NCBI GenBank assembly: GCA_901472505.1
Contig: LR590468.1
Span: 3,695,501-3,759,500 of the forward strand
DNA: 64,000 nt
Reading direction: 5' to 3'
From: Proteus vulgaris
GTDB lineage: Bacteria > Pseudomonadota > Gammaproteobacteria > Enterobacterales > Enterobacteriaceae
The first letter of the stretch is position 1, and each line of letters starts with the position of its first letter. The notes beneath the pieces were generated by a model. The model had not been told where the DNA came from, did not search any database, and saw only the letters and a list, made by a program, of their open reading frames with translations. The position numbers were made by a program, and so were the translations under genes. Shown in pieces: positions 16,309 to 25,721 of this stretch.

Positions 16309-17241
16309 ATGAGTAAGTATGATTTTATAGAACAATTTAATCTCTGTTTTAAACAATTAGAAACAGAGATTAATGCACTAATTGAAAAGCTGAAAAAACT
16401 AACATTATTACCTTCAGCTGTTTTTGAATTACCCGATATCACGAAAGAAGAAGAACATGATGACGTTACACGAGTGACAGTGTCACCTAGTTATAATGAA
16501 GACGCACGTGAATTGACATTAAAACTAATGGCCAATTTGTTTATTTATGACAATGCGCCGCATATCAGCAGTAAACGTGCTATTCGTTTACCTGGCGTAC
16601 TTTGCTTTGGTACTAATAACATTGAATTTAAGTCAGTAAAAGGCGATATCGAGCGCATTAATTCATTAAAAAAACAGCTTTCAGATATCGTGACTAAAGA
16701 GTCTGGGATTTCTAAAGAAGAACGTTTTGATTTTGTACATAATCAGTTAAAAGGTTTAATCACACTAAATGCTTATCGCACCCTCACCCTAGTGGCTGAT
16801 CCTGATACTGTACGTTTTGGTTGGGCAAATAAAAATATTATTAAAAATTTAACGCGCAATGAGGTTCTGTCTCAATTGGAAAAAAGTCGAGAAGCCAATC
16901 GTGCTGTATCGCCGTATACCCGTGAACAGTGGGCAGAGCGTATTGATAAAGAGATAACCACCCTTTCCCAATTACCTGAAAATGCAAAATTAAAAATAAA
17001 ACGCCCCGTAAAAGTACAACCTATTGCTCGTGTTTGGTATTCGGAGCTTCAAAAACAAGTGCAATATGCGTGTCCCTTGCCTTTATTAGCTTTCTACATT
17101 GATAAAGAGAGCGATTTTAAACCGATTATTGGCGAACTCCCTGATTATGATGCCGATAACATTCAAATTCGCCATCGCCCTAAAGCTAAGAAGTTACAAC
17201 TGATTATTCCAAGAATGCATTTATATCTTGAAGTTAATTAA
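16309..17241 (+). CDS. tus: Tus, replication terminus site-binding protein
   Basis: Tus binds Ter DNA as a monomer and blocks DnaB helicase from one side. 310 residues (E. coli 309) with the conserved DNA-contact blocks: 'SSKRAIRLPGVLCFG', GLITLNAYRTLTLV, RFGWANKNIIKNLTRNEVL and the beta-ribbon AKLKIKRPVKVQPIARVWY. I start at ATG 16309 (MSKYDF aligns with E. coli MARYDL; AAGG at 16297-16300); a GTG at 16303 is in frame. The Ter site just upstream predicts autorepression, and the LexA box suggests SOS control in addition. Confidence 0.96.
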   Translation: MSKYDFIEQFNLCFKQLETEINALIEKLKKLTLLPSAVFELPDITKEEEHDDVTRVTVSPSYNEDARELTLKLMANLFIYDNAPHISSKRAIRLPGVLCFGTNNIEFKSVKGDIERINSLKKQLSDIVTKESGISKEERFDFVHNQLKGLITLNAYRTLTLVADPDTVRFGWANKNIIKNLTRNEVLSQLEKSREANRAVSPYTREQWAERIDKEITTLSQLPENAKLKIKRPVKVQPIARVWYSELQKQVQYACPLPLLAFYIDKESDFKPIIGELPDYDADNIQIRHRPKAKKLQLIIPRMHLYLEVN

Positions 17242-17590
17242 TAAGCTTAATCGAACTTCCTTGAAGGATTTGTATAATGTTATCATTAAGATGAATAAAT
17301 TGGTTATCTTCAATTTTCAAATTAATGGAGATCACTACATTATTTTTTAATACAAAAATCATTTTTTCTCGCGTTAACGTAATACGCTCAAGACTATTAA
17401 TAGCTTCAATATCAGATAAATGTGTCATTAAACCGATAGAATTATCAATACCTTCATCTTCATCATCAAATCTTGAAAGAATAATGAAATGATCAGGAGA
17501 AACAGCATCATCCCCTATTCCTATAATGGTGACATCATCTTCGACATAACAATTAATTTCTGTCGCAGTAAACGTAATTTCTTCAGTCAT
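17234..17590 (-). CDS. Hypothetical acidic protein, possibly Imm10-like
   Basis: 118 residues starting at ATG 17590, which has AGGA at 17597-17600; the open frame extends 19 codons upstream but that part runs into the fumC terminator hairpin. The product is acidic and soluble with no signal or membrane segment; the region TATEINCYVEDDVTIIGIG and 'HFIILSRFDDEDEG' resembles small immunity proteins such as Imm10, but I cannot confirm this. No toxin gene is adjacent. It lies between convergent tus (its end overlaps the tus end by 8 bases) and the upstream fumC. Confidence 0.6.
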   Translation of the reverse strand: MTEEITFTATEINCYVEDDVTIIGIGDDAVSPDHFIILSRFDDEDEGIDNSIGLMTHLSDIEAINSLERITLTREKMIFVLKNNVVISINLKIEDNQFIHLNDNIIQILQGSSIKLIN

Positions 17591-17606
17591 TATTTTTCCT
17601 ATCAGA

Positions 17607-17640
17607 TCTAAAAATCCCGCCATTATAGCGGGATTTAATT
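17607..17640 (-). terminator. Terminator of fumC
   Basis: AAATCCCGC (17612-17620) pairs perfectly with GCGGGATTT (17628-17636). On the minus strand it follows the fumC stop (17668) by about 30 bases and ends in TTTTTAG. Confidence 0.75.
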
Positions 17641-17667
17641 TCTGCATTAAATAAGTGTTAAATACAC

Positions 17668-19065
17668 TTATTTTTTCATACTACCAACCATATCTTCAGG
17701 GCGAACCCAGCTATCGAATTCTTCCGATGTAAGATAGTTCAGTTTCAGCGCAGACTCTTTCAATGTTAAGCCTTCTTTGTGCGCTTTCTTCGCAATTTCA
17801 GCGGCTTTATCGTAACCGATATGAGTATTTAACGCAGTAACTAGCATTAATGATTCATGCAGTAGTTTATTGATACGCTCACGGTTTGGTTCAATACCAA
17901 TTGCACAGTGCTCATTGAAACTACGCATACCATCAGCCAGTAAACGAACTGATTGTAAGAAATTATCAATGATCATTGGGCGATAAACGTTCAATTCAAA
18001 GTTACCTGATGCACCACCAATGTTAATGGCGACATCATTTCCCATAACTTGAGCACATAACATTGTTAGTGCTTCACACTGTGTTGGGTTAACTTTACCT
18101 GGCATGATCGAACTCCCTGGCTCATTTTCTGGAATAGCGATTTCGCCAATACCACAACGAGGGCCAGACGCTAACCAGCGCACGTCATTAGCAATCTTCA
18201 TTAATGAAGAAGCCAAACCTTTTAATGCACCATGTGAATGAACTAATGCATCACAGGTTGCCAACGCTTCAAATTTATTAGGCGCCGTTACAAATGGCTG
18301 ACCCGATAATTCAGCAATACGTTTAGCCACACGAACTGCGTATTCTGGATGCGTGTTTAATCCTGTTCCTACAGCAGTACCACCCAATGCTAACTCGCAA
18401 ACATGAGGAACAGAATCATCTATATGTTTGATGCTGTGCTCAAGCATAGCAGCCCAACCAGAGATCTCTTGCCCTAATGTCAGAGGTGTCGCATCTTGCA
18501 GGTGAGTACGACCAATTTTAACGATGTCATGGAAAGCTTCTGCTTTCTCTTTAAAGACTTTCAGCAGTGATTTTAATTCTGGCAATAAATCCTGACGTAA
18601 TGCAATAACAGCAGCGACATGCATGGCAGTTGGGAACACATCATTTGAACTTTGACTTTTGTTAACATCATCATTCGGATGGATTTTGCGTTCCATGCCA
18701 CGGATACCACCAAGGATCTCACTACCACGGTTAGCTAACACTTCATTCATATTCATATTTGATTGAGTGCCAGAACCTGTCTGCCAGATTGCTAATGGGA
18801 ATTCAGTTGGATGTTTGCCGGCTAATACCTCATCTGCTGCAGCAATAATTGCATCAGCACGTTCTTTAGGTAATAAACCTAAATCCATGTTTACACCCGC
18901 GGCTGCTTTTTTAGTAAGAGCAAGCGCATGGATAAGTGCAACAGGCATTTTTTCAACTGAAATACGGAAGTGTTCAAGAGAACGCTGCGTTTGAGCTCCC
19001 CATAACTGGTCAGCGGGTACTTCGATTTGTCCCATTGAGTCTTTTTCAATGCGAGTGGCTGCCAT
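17668..19065 (-). CDS. fumC: Fumarate hydratase class II (FumC)
   Basis: Iron-independent fumarase of the TCA cycle, interconverting fumarate and malate as a cytosolic homotetramer. 465 residues (E. coli 467). Motifs: [30 protein letters not shown], the '[14 protein letters not shown]' active-site block and the superfamily signature [13 protein letters not shown]. In E. coli fumC follows fumA and is SoxRS-induced; here no fumA is adjacent. It lies between tus and ydgA, as in the E. coli neighbourhood. Confidence 0.97.
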   Translation of the reverse strand: MAATRIEKDSMGQIEVPADQLWGAQTQRSLEHFRISVEKMPVALIHALALTKKAAAGVNMDLGLLPKERADAIIAAADEVLAGKHPTEFPLAIWQTGSGTQSNMNMNEVLANRGSEILGGIRGMERKIHPNDDVNKSQSSNDVFPTAMHVAAVIALRQDLLPELKSLLKVFKEKAEAFHDIVKIGRTHLQDATPLTLGQEISGWAAMLEHSIKHIDDSVPHVCELALGGTAVGTGLNTHPEYAVRVAKRIAELSGQPFVTAPNKFEALATCDALVHSHGALKGLASSLMKIANDVRWLASGPRCGIGEIAIPENEPGSSIMPGKVNPTQCEALTMLCAQVMGNDVAINIGGASGNFELNVYRPMIIDNFLQSVRLLADGMRSFNEHCAIGIEPNRERINKLLHESLMLVTALNTHIGYDKAAEIAKKAHKEGLTLKESALKLNYLTSEEFDSWVRPEDMVGSMKK

Positions 19066-19646
19066 TTCAATCTCCTTAAGTACACAGAATAATTGATTAA
19101 TTCCGAATCACTTTTTAGTAAATAACTCGGATATCACTATCATGCCATAAACAGAATAATAAATATGAGAGCTAAAGCGAGCTTATGAAATTTATAACAG
19201 AATGAAATCTGTTGATTTTTCTGGAAAAATACGGTTAGTCATCTTATTTTGTGACTACAGTTAATTATTTAAGCTTTCATATTTATATCCATATTTATTA
19301 TGAGCCTTTATTATTCATCATAAATAGAATCTCATCACAATTAAATATTGTCTAAATCGAAAAAAGAGTAAAAACAGACGTTTTTAATGCTTATTTAATT
19401 TATCTTATAAATCATATCCATTTTGCTTTAAACTCATTATGTTAGCGAGTAACTAAGTAAGTTCTGATTGCGATTTTATTCCACTAAATCTATATTTACA
19501 GTTAATATAGGTGGCGATGTATATATGTGGATTATCTATATTTAAATTTAGTAAAAATTATCACCAATTTATCGGGTTGTTTAAAGGTTACAAAACAGCC
19601 TTTATAACGTACATCGCCGGATGTACACAGAGGATGGACTAGAATT
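19066..19646. other. Long divergent intergenic region fumC/ydgA
   Basis: 581 bases, strongly AT-rich, with no credible gene on either strand. It should hold the fumC and ydgA promoters. Near ydgA there is GTACATC (19609-19615) inverted as GATGTAC (19620-19626) around a GCCG centre, and a related GGCGATGTA at about 19512. No recognised SoxS, CRP or FNR site was seen. Confidence 0.5.
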
Positions 19647-21338
19647 ATGAAGAAATCGCTTGTCGCTGTTGGTGTTATCGTCGCACTAGGTGTTGTATGG
19701 ACCGGTGCTTCGTGGTACATGGGCAGCAAAATTGAAAGTCGCTTACAGGAAGAAACGAAACTCGCTAATGTCCAGTTAGCGCAACTTGCTAAAAATGCAC
19801 AATTTGGCGCTGATATTAAACTTGAAATTCGTGACTATAAAAAAGGGGTATTCACCTCTAATGCAGACTTTGCTGTCGTGATTTCAAAAGATGCTAGTGA
19901 GGTCGTTGAAGGCCAAGATAAAAAAGTAGAAGAAGTCATCTTCACTACTGACATCGATCACGGTCCATTCCCTCTTTCTGATCTAGCTAAATTTAATTTA
20001 GCACCAAAATTAGCCGCAATGAATAATACGTTGGTCAACAATGATACAACTAAAGAATTATTCAAACTAACTAAAGAGAAATCTCTTTTTGATATCCATA
20101 CTTCTTTGGCTTTTGATGGAGCAGTATCAGGTGAAGCTAAACTGAACCCTATCGATTTCACTGAAGACGGAGGTACGGTTAAAACAACACCTTTAACAGT
20201 TGAATTCTCATCGGATAAAACCGCATCCAACTTCACTACCTCCGTAAAAGGGGATCAAGTTGTTGTGACTAAAGATGGGGAAGAAACTTTTACACTTAAA
20301 AATATTGCGGGTTCTGTCGTCGGAACTAAAGTTAATAACGATCAATATTTATTTAATGAACAGTTATTAAGCTTTGCTGAAATTACACATACCAGCAAAG
20401 ATAAAGCGTCAGATTTCTCACTGAACGATTTTTCTCTGACAACAAAAAGCGATATCAAAGATAAGTTCTTTAACTTATCTCAAACTTACTATTTTAAATC
20501 ATTGAATGTTGGCGGATTAGAGTTTGGCTCGGGTAAGTTTGGCTACTCGATTGATAAAGCTGACACTGATGCAATGTTGCTGTTAACCAAAGTTTATAAC
20601 AACTCGTTATTACCTTGGAACAAATACCATTATGGCAACGATGATATGGTAGAAAAAGCGGTTCGTGATGTACTGGAAAAAGGTTTAGTTTTCCGTATTG
20701 ATGAAGCGTCTTTAACCAATAAAAGCGGTGCGAGTAAACTAAGCTTTAATTTAGACTTAAATGCATTTAACGTTAAAGTATTAGAAAGCCAACAAAAATC
20801 ACCGGCAGAATTATTTAACTACCTGTTTAAAAACATCGATTTCAACGTTGATTTATCTCTTCCAATGTTAGCTGAATTCCGTAACTCCACTCAATACCTT
20901 GATGCGGCTCGTTACCAAGAAACCGCATTAACAGATGCTGAGAAAAAAGAAATCGAAACAACCACAGCGGCCGATATTGAACAGTTAAAAACTGAGTTAC
21001 AACAAAATATCAATCAAATTTCTCAAGATGAAAAAGAAGCATTACCGCTGATGTTACTTGCACAAGATGGTAAAGCATTAAGCCTGAAACTGAACTATGC
21101 GGCAGATAAGTTCACTATGAATGGCAAAACGTATTCGTTTGATGAGTTTATGGAAGTGACTCAAGCACCTCAAATGTTAGGTTTAGCGGCAATGTTATTC
21201 GGTATGGGTGCATCATCATATGATTACGATGACTCTGATTATTCAGAAGAAAGTTATCAAGAAGAGATGACTGAAGATCCAGCGATTATCGAAGAACAAG
21301 AAATCTTAATTCCTGAGCAACCAGCACAAGCTCAATAA
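19647..21338 (+). CDS. ydgA: DUF945 family protein YdgA
   Basis: A 563-residue envelope protein (E. coli YdgA 502) with one N-terminal membrane anchor, KKSLVAVGVIVALGVVWTGA, and a long periplasmic DUF945 region beginning 'YMGSKIESRLQEETKLANVQL'. The C-terminus is an extended acidic, Tyr/Glu/Pro-rich tail (DYDDSDYSEESYQEEM and EQEILIPEQPAQAQ) longer than in E. coli. Function unknown. Intact here, just before the error-prone tract. GAGG precedes ATG 19647 and a strong terminator follows. Confidence 0.9.
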   Translation: MKKSLVAVGVIVALGVVWTGASWYMGSKIESRLQEETKLANVQLAQLAKNAQFGADIKLEIRDYKKGVFTSNADFAVVISKDASEVVEGQDKKVEEVIFTTDIDHGPFPLSDLAKFNLAPKLAAMNNTLVNNDTTKELFKLTKEKSLFDIHTSLAFDGAVSGEAKLNPIDFTEDGGTVKTTPLTVEFSSDKTASNFTTSVKGDQVVVTKDGEETFTLKNIAGSVVGTKVNNDQYLFNEQLLSFAEITHTSKDKASDFSLNDFSLTTKSDIKDKFFNLSQTYYFKSLNVGGLEFGSGKFGYSIDKADTDAMLLLTKVYNNSLLPWNKYHYGNDDMVEKAVRDVLEKGLVFRIDEASLTNKSGASKLSFNLDLNAFNVKVLESQQKSPAELFNYLFKNIDFNVDLSLPMLAEFRNSTQYLDAARYQETALTDAEKKEIETTTAADIEQLKTELQQNINQISQDEKEALPLMLLAQDGKALSLKLNYAADKFTMNGKTYSFDEFMEVTQAPQMLGLAAMLFGMGASSYDYDDSDYSEESYQEEMTEDPAIIEEQEILIPEQPAQAQ

Positions 21339-21378
21339 TTAATTTCTGTTAAAATATAATCGATTCGAACTAATAAAT

Positions 21379-21420
21379 AAAAACACCCCATTCATGAATA
21401 ATACAATGGGGTGTTTTTTT
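21379..21420. terminator. Bidirectional terminator between ydgA and the VWA gene
   Basis: AACACCCCATT (21382-21392) pairs with AATGGGGTGTT (21405-21415), flanked by A-run on the left and seven T on the right, so it can stop transcription from both converging genes. Confidence 0.88.
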
Positions 21421-21435
21421 AAGCTCGTATTTTAA

Positions 21436-22407
21436 TTAACAATCACAATCTTTAGCCGGAGGGTGGTGATTGCCCCATTCATCTTTACAGCAAGAATCAA
21501 TGGTTTTATTAATTATTCCTGCAAGTGTATTTACTGTTGAAATAATAGAAGTTAATTGTTCACAAACATGGCTACAGTTAGATTTTTTATCATTCGGTTT
21601 AGGAATGTTTGGTAGCGTTAAACTATCACAGAGGATCTCTTGTAATACTAAAGAGAAATTCGCAATACCTGTAGTATAAATATAAGAGCGCCCCACCTGT
21701 TTGCTCCGCTAAACGTACATACTCTTTTGTTACACGATCTCTATCAGCTACACTTGGAAAACGATCGAGGTTCGTTGCACTATCGTCTGGCGTTCCTTGG
21801 TAGGTATATACTTTGACTTTCTCTTGTTGGGCAACGGCAATTGCTTCGTCATTTTTTATCTTTGCCGCGTTGGTCAATACACCTCCGCCACCTTCCATAC
21901 CTTCATCACCCAAAACAAATACTGCTCGACGAGCACCATCACGCCAATCAAAATATTTACTTAAATCAATCACGGCACGGCATAAATCTTCTTTATTACC
22001 CGCATGATCACGCCCATCAGCCTCTTTAAAAGGTTTTCTTGCCTGTAAGCGACTTTCAGGTACTCCCCAGTGCTTTTAAATAATCACTGGCTGATTGATC
22101 AAATTTAGTGCCATCCCATGTACCTTCAATACCCAAAAAGGTCACCCGAAGTTTGGATGGGCCAATTTTCCAGCGCTTTTTGTATTGCAATATCAATATC
22201 TTTACTTAAATCAGATGATTCATCAGACATTGAACCACTAGTGTCAATTACAACAACTAAATCTAATGCAATTGCACCATCACCAGTAACAACTTGTGAT
22301 CCATAAGTAAGATTATTTGCTGATGAAGGCGGTAATATTTTAGAAATTGACTGGTGTTGTATTATATTATCATTTTTTTCAAGATTTAAATTAGTGTGCT
22401 CATTCAT
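21436..22407 (-). CDS. Von Willebrand factor A domain protein (three frameshifts in this sequence)
   Basis: Three minus-strand fragments join into one protein of about 323 residues if single extra bases at about 22160 (GGCCC), 22060 and 21692 (GGGG) are removed. It starts at ATG 22407 and has no signal peptide. The VWA metal site is clear: VVVIDTSGSMSDESSDL (DxSxS). Then 'VTFLGIEGTWDGTKFD', 'GARRAVFVLGDEGMEGGGGV' and 'EQTGG', and a Cys/His-rich tail CCKDEWGNHHPPAKDCDC. No partner gene (AAA ATPase, TerD or secretion component) is adjacent, so the function is open. All three breaks look like homopolymer overcalls. Confidence 0.7.
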
Positions 22408-23041
22408 ATTTATACACCTTTAACTTTAAATAATTAGGATTTAAATTAAAAATAATTATTATGGGAATAATTATATGCTGTTAAATATATCTATTTAATC
22501 GCAATATATTATGACGTTAATACCTTATTCCTCATCCCTTATTTAATAAAAGAGATATTATGTTTTTTGTTTCTATTTTATTCTGTTATTTATTATAAAA
22601 AGTGCTTTCTATTCTTTACTCAAAAGTATTAAAAAATAAAACAAGTAATTTATTGAATAAGATAATAATATTTAAGCTGTTTTTTTACTTGATTTTCTCT
22701 TGTAAACCTATCAAAAAAATTGATAAGACATTTCATTTATAATGATAATTTTATTTTAAACTGAAAATCTAACATATCAATTTTCTTGATAATACACGTC
22801 AATTACATTGAATGTTGTAGCTAATAAATAAACATCCCTCTTTTCTATTTTTTATTTTTTAACTTAAATTTGAGAAAAAAATGCATTTTTAGTTTTAAAA
22901 ATAACCAATTTAAGTTTATTTGTTAGTGAATAAAATAAAAATCAGTCATAATAATCTGCAACTTATTTATATTTACCCAATTAAAAGAAAATCACTATAA
23001 ACGATAGATTTTCATTATTTCTATTAAAAGGAAAATAACAC
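22408..23041. other. Very AT-rich gene-free interval between the VWA gene and add
   Basis: 634 bases with no supported gene. At 22812-22824 there is ATGTTGTAGCTAA, one base away from the Ter core and in the same orientation as the tus-proximal Ter. AGGAAAAT at about 23030 is the ribosome site of add. Otherwise only AT-rich promoter-like sequence is seen. Confidence 0.45.
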
Positions 23042-24044
23042 GTGATTGACACACAGTTGCCTTTAACCGATTTACATCGCCATTTAGATGGTAATATCCG
23101 CCCTCAAACTATTTTAGATTTAGCAAAACAACACAATATTGCGCTTCCCGCTTATGAGTTAGAAGCTTTGCGCCCTCATGTACAAATTACAAAAAAATGA
23201 GCCAAGTCTTGTGAGCTTTTTACAAAAATTAGATTGGGGTGTGGCGGTTTTAGCAGACTTAGATGCGTGTCATCGTGTTGCTTATGAAAATGTGGTGGAT
23301 GTGGTTAATGCGGGGATTGATTACGCTGAACTGCGATTCTCACCTTATTATATGGCAATGAAACACCAGTTACCGGTTGAAGGTGTCGTGGAAGCCATTG
23401 TTGATGGTGTGCAAAGCGCACTGCAATCACACGATGTAGATATTCGTTTAATCGGCATTTTAAGCCGTACTTTTGGTGAAGATGCTTGCCAACAAGAATT
23501 AAATGGATTACTGAAACATCAGGATAAAATTATCGCACTTGATTTAGCGGGTGATGAATTAGGCTTTCCGGGCCACTTATTCCAACCTCATTTTAATCGT
23601 GCTCGTGAAACAGGCTGGAATATTACCGTTCATGCTGGTGAAGCTGCTGGTGCTGAAAGTATCTGGCATGCAATTAAAGAATTAGGTGCAGATCGTATCG
23701 GTCATGGTGTTAAGGCTATTGAAGATCCTCGTTTAATGGACTACCTCGCCGAGCATCAAATTGGTATTGAATCTTGCTTAACCTCGAATATTCAAACCAG
23801 CACTATTAATTCATTAGCAGAACACCCTCTAAAAATCTTCTTAGAGCACGGTATTATTGCATCACTTAACACAGACGATCCCGCTGTTGAAGGTATTGAA
23901 TTAAAACACGAATATAACATTGCAGCACCAGCCGCGGGATTAACACCAGAGCAAATTCGCCAAACTCAAATCAACGGATTAAAAATGGCGTTTATTAATC
24001 AAATTGAACGTGATGCATTAATTAAAAAAGTCAGCTTACGTTAA
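23042..24044 (+). CDS. add: Adenosine deaminase (one frameshift in this sequence)
   Basis: Hydrolytic deamination of adenosine and deoxyadenosine to inosine and deoxyinosine, cytosolic and Zn-dependent. The GTG at 23042 (AAAGGA upstream) gives [20 protein letters not shown] with the metal ligands HxH. After 52 codons a run of seven A (23191-23197) breaks the frame; with six A it runs on into [19 protein letters not shown], exactly as in E. coli Add. Further motifs: VHAGEAAG (His and catalytic Glu), '[12 protein letters not shown]', 'SCLTSNIQT' and SLNTDDPAV. About 333 residues when corrected, the normal size. Sequence error is the likeliest cause. Confidence 0.9.
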
Positions 24045-24057
24045 TATTTATTTTATT

Positions 24058-24086
24058 AAAACCATCTGTTATCAGGTGGTTTTTTA
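24058..24086 (+). terminator. Terminator of add
   Basis: ACCATCTG (24061-24068) pairs with CAGGTGGT (24073-24080) around a four-base loop, preceded by A-run and followed by seven T. Confidence 0.85.
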
Positions 24087-24170
24087 TATTTGTTAGAAAT
24101 AGATGGAATTATTAATGACTCTTAGATTAAAATTGGTTTTCAAAGAAAAATTCATCATTAAGATAAAGCA

Positions 24171-24588
24171 ATGTGGAACATTCACCCAACAAGAGGCCAT
24201 TATAAATTATTAACTCCAATATTTATCACCGATTGATGCTTCAATTGAAGCGGGGCTTCTTCAATCTGAAGGTATCGATATCATTCTTTTAGATGAAAAT
24301 ATTGTTTGGAATAATCAGGTCTATGCTCAAGCAAATGGTGGAGTAAAACTGCTCGTTAACGATAAAGAATTTGAACAAGCTCAAGCCATACTTCATGAAC
24401 TCTACCAAGGCAAATATAATATTAACGAACAACGAGAACCCATCGATGGTGAATTAAAAACAACGGTAAGAAATAATAAAACAGATTATTTGAATATGGG
24501 GTTTATTTTCTTAATTTACTTTGTATTAGGTTTACCTCTTCCATTAAAGTCACAACCTTCCTCATTATTAGATAAAAAAAGAAAATAA
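24171..24588 (+). pseudogene. DUF2007-like small membrane-anchored protein, frameshifted
   Basis: An open frame from about 24210 to TAA 24588 encodes 'SPIDASIEAGLLQSEGIDII' and VYAQANGGVKLLVNDKEFEQA, a pattern like DUF2007 (putative signal-transducing protein), followed by one hydrophobic segment, MGFIFLIYFVLGLPLPL. No start codon exists in that frame because TAA precedes it. The ATG at 24171 in another frame joins if one C at about 24215 (CTCC) is extra, giving about 138 residues. The N-terminal part is therefore uncertain. Broken by sequence error or real decay; downstream of add with its own hairpin. Confidence 0.5.
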
Positions 24589-24604
24589 TAAAGATCATAG
24601 TGAA

Positions 24605-24645
24605 TAAGAAAAGCATCGATAATAATTAAATCGATGCTTTTCTTA
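24605..24645 (+). terminator. Strong hairpin after the DUF2007-like gene
   Basis: A 16-bp perfect stem: TAAGAAAAGCATCGAT (24605-24620) and ATCGATGCTTTTCTTA (24630-24645). The right arm itself is T-rich, so it can work as a terminator for the plus-strand gene; it also lies 60 bases past the end of the converging yfeH gene. Confidence 0.7.
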
Positions 24646-24705
24646 TAGTTACCTAATAATAAAGATTTAACTAATGCTATTGATTACCCATCCAGCCTAA
24701 ATATG

Positions 24706-25699
24706 TTATTTCTTTTCAGCTTCTCTAGCTTGATTTGCATAACGCTGTGCTAATACAGCACAAACCATTAATTGGATCTGATGGAATATCATTAATGGCA
24801 ATAACATGACCCCTACTGTTGCAGCAGGAAATAACACGTTCGCCATAGGTACACCATTCGCTAAGCTCTTTTTAGAGCCACAAAAAACAATGGTAACTTC
24901 ATCCGCTTTATTAAAACCAAGCAACCTTGCACTGTATACATTCACAAAAATAACAATTGTTAACAAGATACAACTCACTATCGCAATCGTTAACAGTGAC
25001 CAACCGTCGATTTTATGCCAAATTCCTTCAACCACCGCTTCACTAAATGCCACATAGACCACCAGCAAAATAGACGAACGATCCGTACTATTAACTAATT
25101 TTTTATGATTATCAACCCAACGACCAATTAAAGGGCGAGATAAGTGACCTATAATAAACGGCACCATTAATTGAAGTAAAATCGACTGGATCGCCCCTAC
25201 AGTATCAAAATCATCTACTGAGCCTTGCGTTTGCATTAAAAAACCCACCAGCACAGGTGAAAGAAAAACCCCTAAAATACTGGATGCAGATGCACTACAA
25301 ATAGCGGCGGCTACATTTCCTCCGGCTACCGAAAGTAAATGCAATGGCTGATTGAACCGTTGCAGGAAGAGCACAAAGGGTACAAAAAATCCCATATAGA
25401 CCGTCGGCGACATCCATTCAGGCACAATCACTTGTAATCCTAGCCCTAAAATAGGGAAAAGAATAAAAGTACTGGCAAATACAGTTAAGATGTAAACGCC
25501 AATGCCCAATCCCTGCTAGTATCGCTTCTCTAGAAAGTTTCGCACCATGCAAGAAAAACAGTAGTGCGATGGCGCCAGTTGTCAGATATTGAAACAGAGT
25601 TTTAATATCGCCTCGTGCGGGTAATAGCGTTGCTAATGTCACCACACAAATCATTATCATGAGAAAAGGGTCAAGTTTTAATTTTTGCCACCAAGACAT
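24706..25699 (-). CDS. yfeH: Bile acid:sodium symporter family protein YfeH (frameshifts in this sequence)
   Basis: An inner-membrane BASS/SBF-like transporter of about 330 residues with ten hydrophobic segments, from MSWWQKLKLDPFLMIMICVV to the end 'AQRYANQAREAEKK'. Hallmark: 'SVAGGNVAAAICSASASSIL'. One extra T at about 25486 splits it in two. A second, hidden disturbance lies at 25332-25389: three extra homopolymer bases cancel out and turn what should read 'CALPATVQSAIAFTS' (visible in another frame) into 'VLFLQRFNQPLHLLS'. Its start is 23 bases after ydgJ, so the two probably form an operon. Substrate unknown. Confidence 0.82.
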
Positions 25700-25721
25700 T
25701 AGATTGAGCGCTCCCTTTAGC

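Noticed and set aside
21813..22306. Three plus-strand frames over the VWA gene
   Set aside because: They are antisense to a recognisable VWA domain and rich in Pro/Ser/His as shadows often are.
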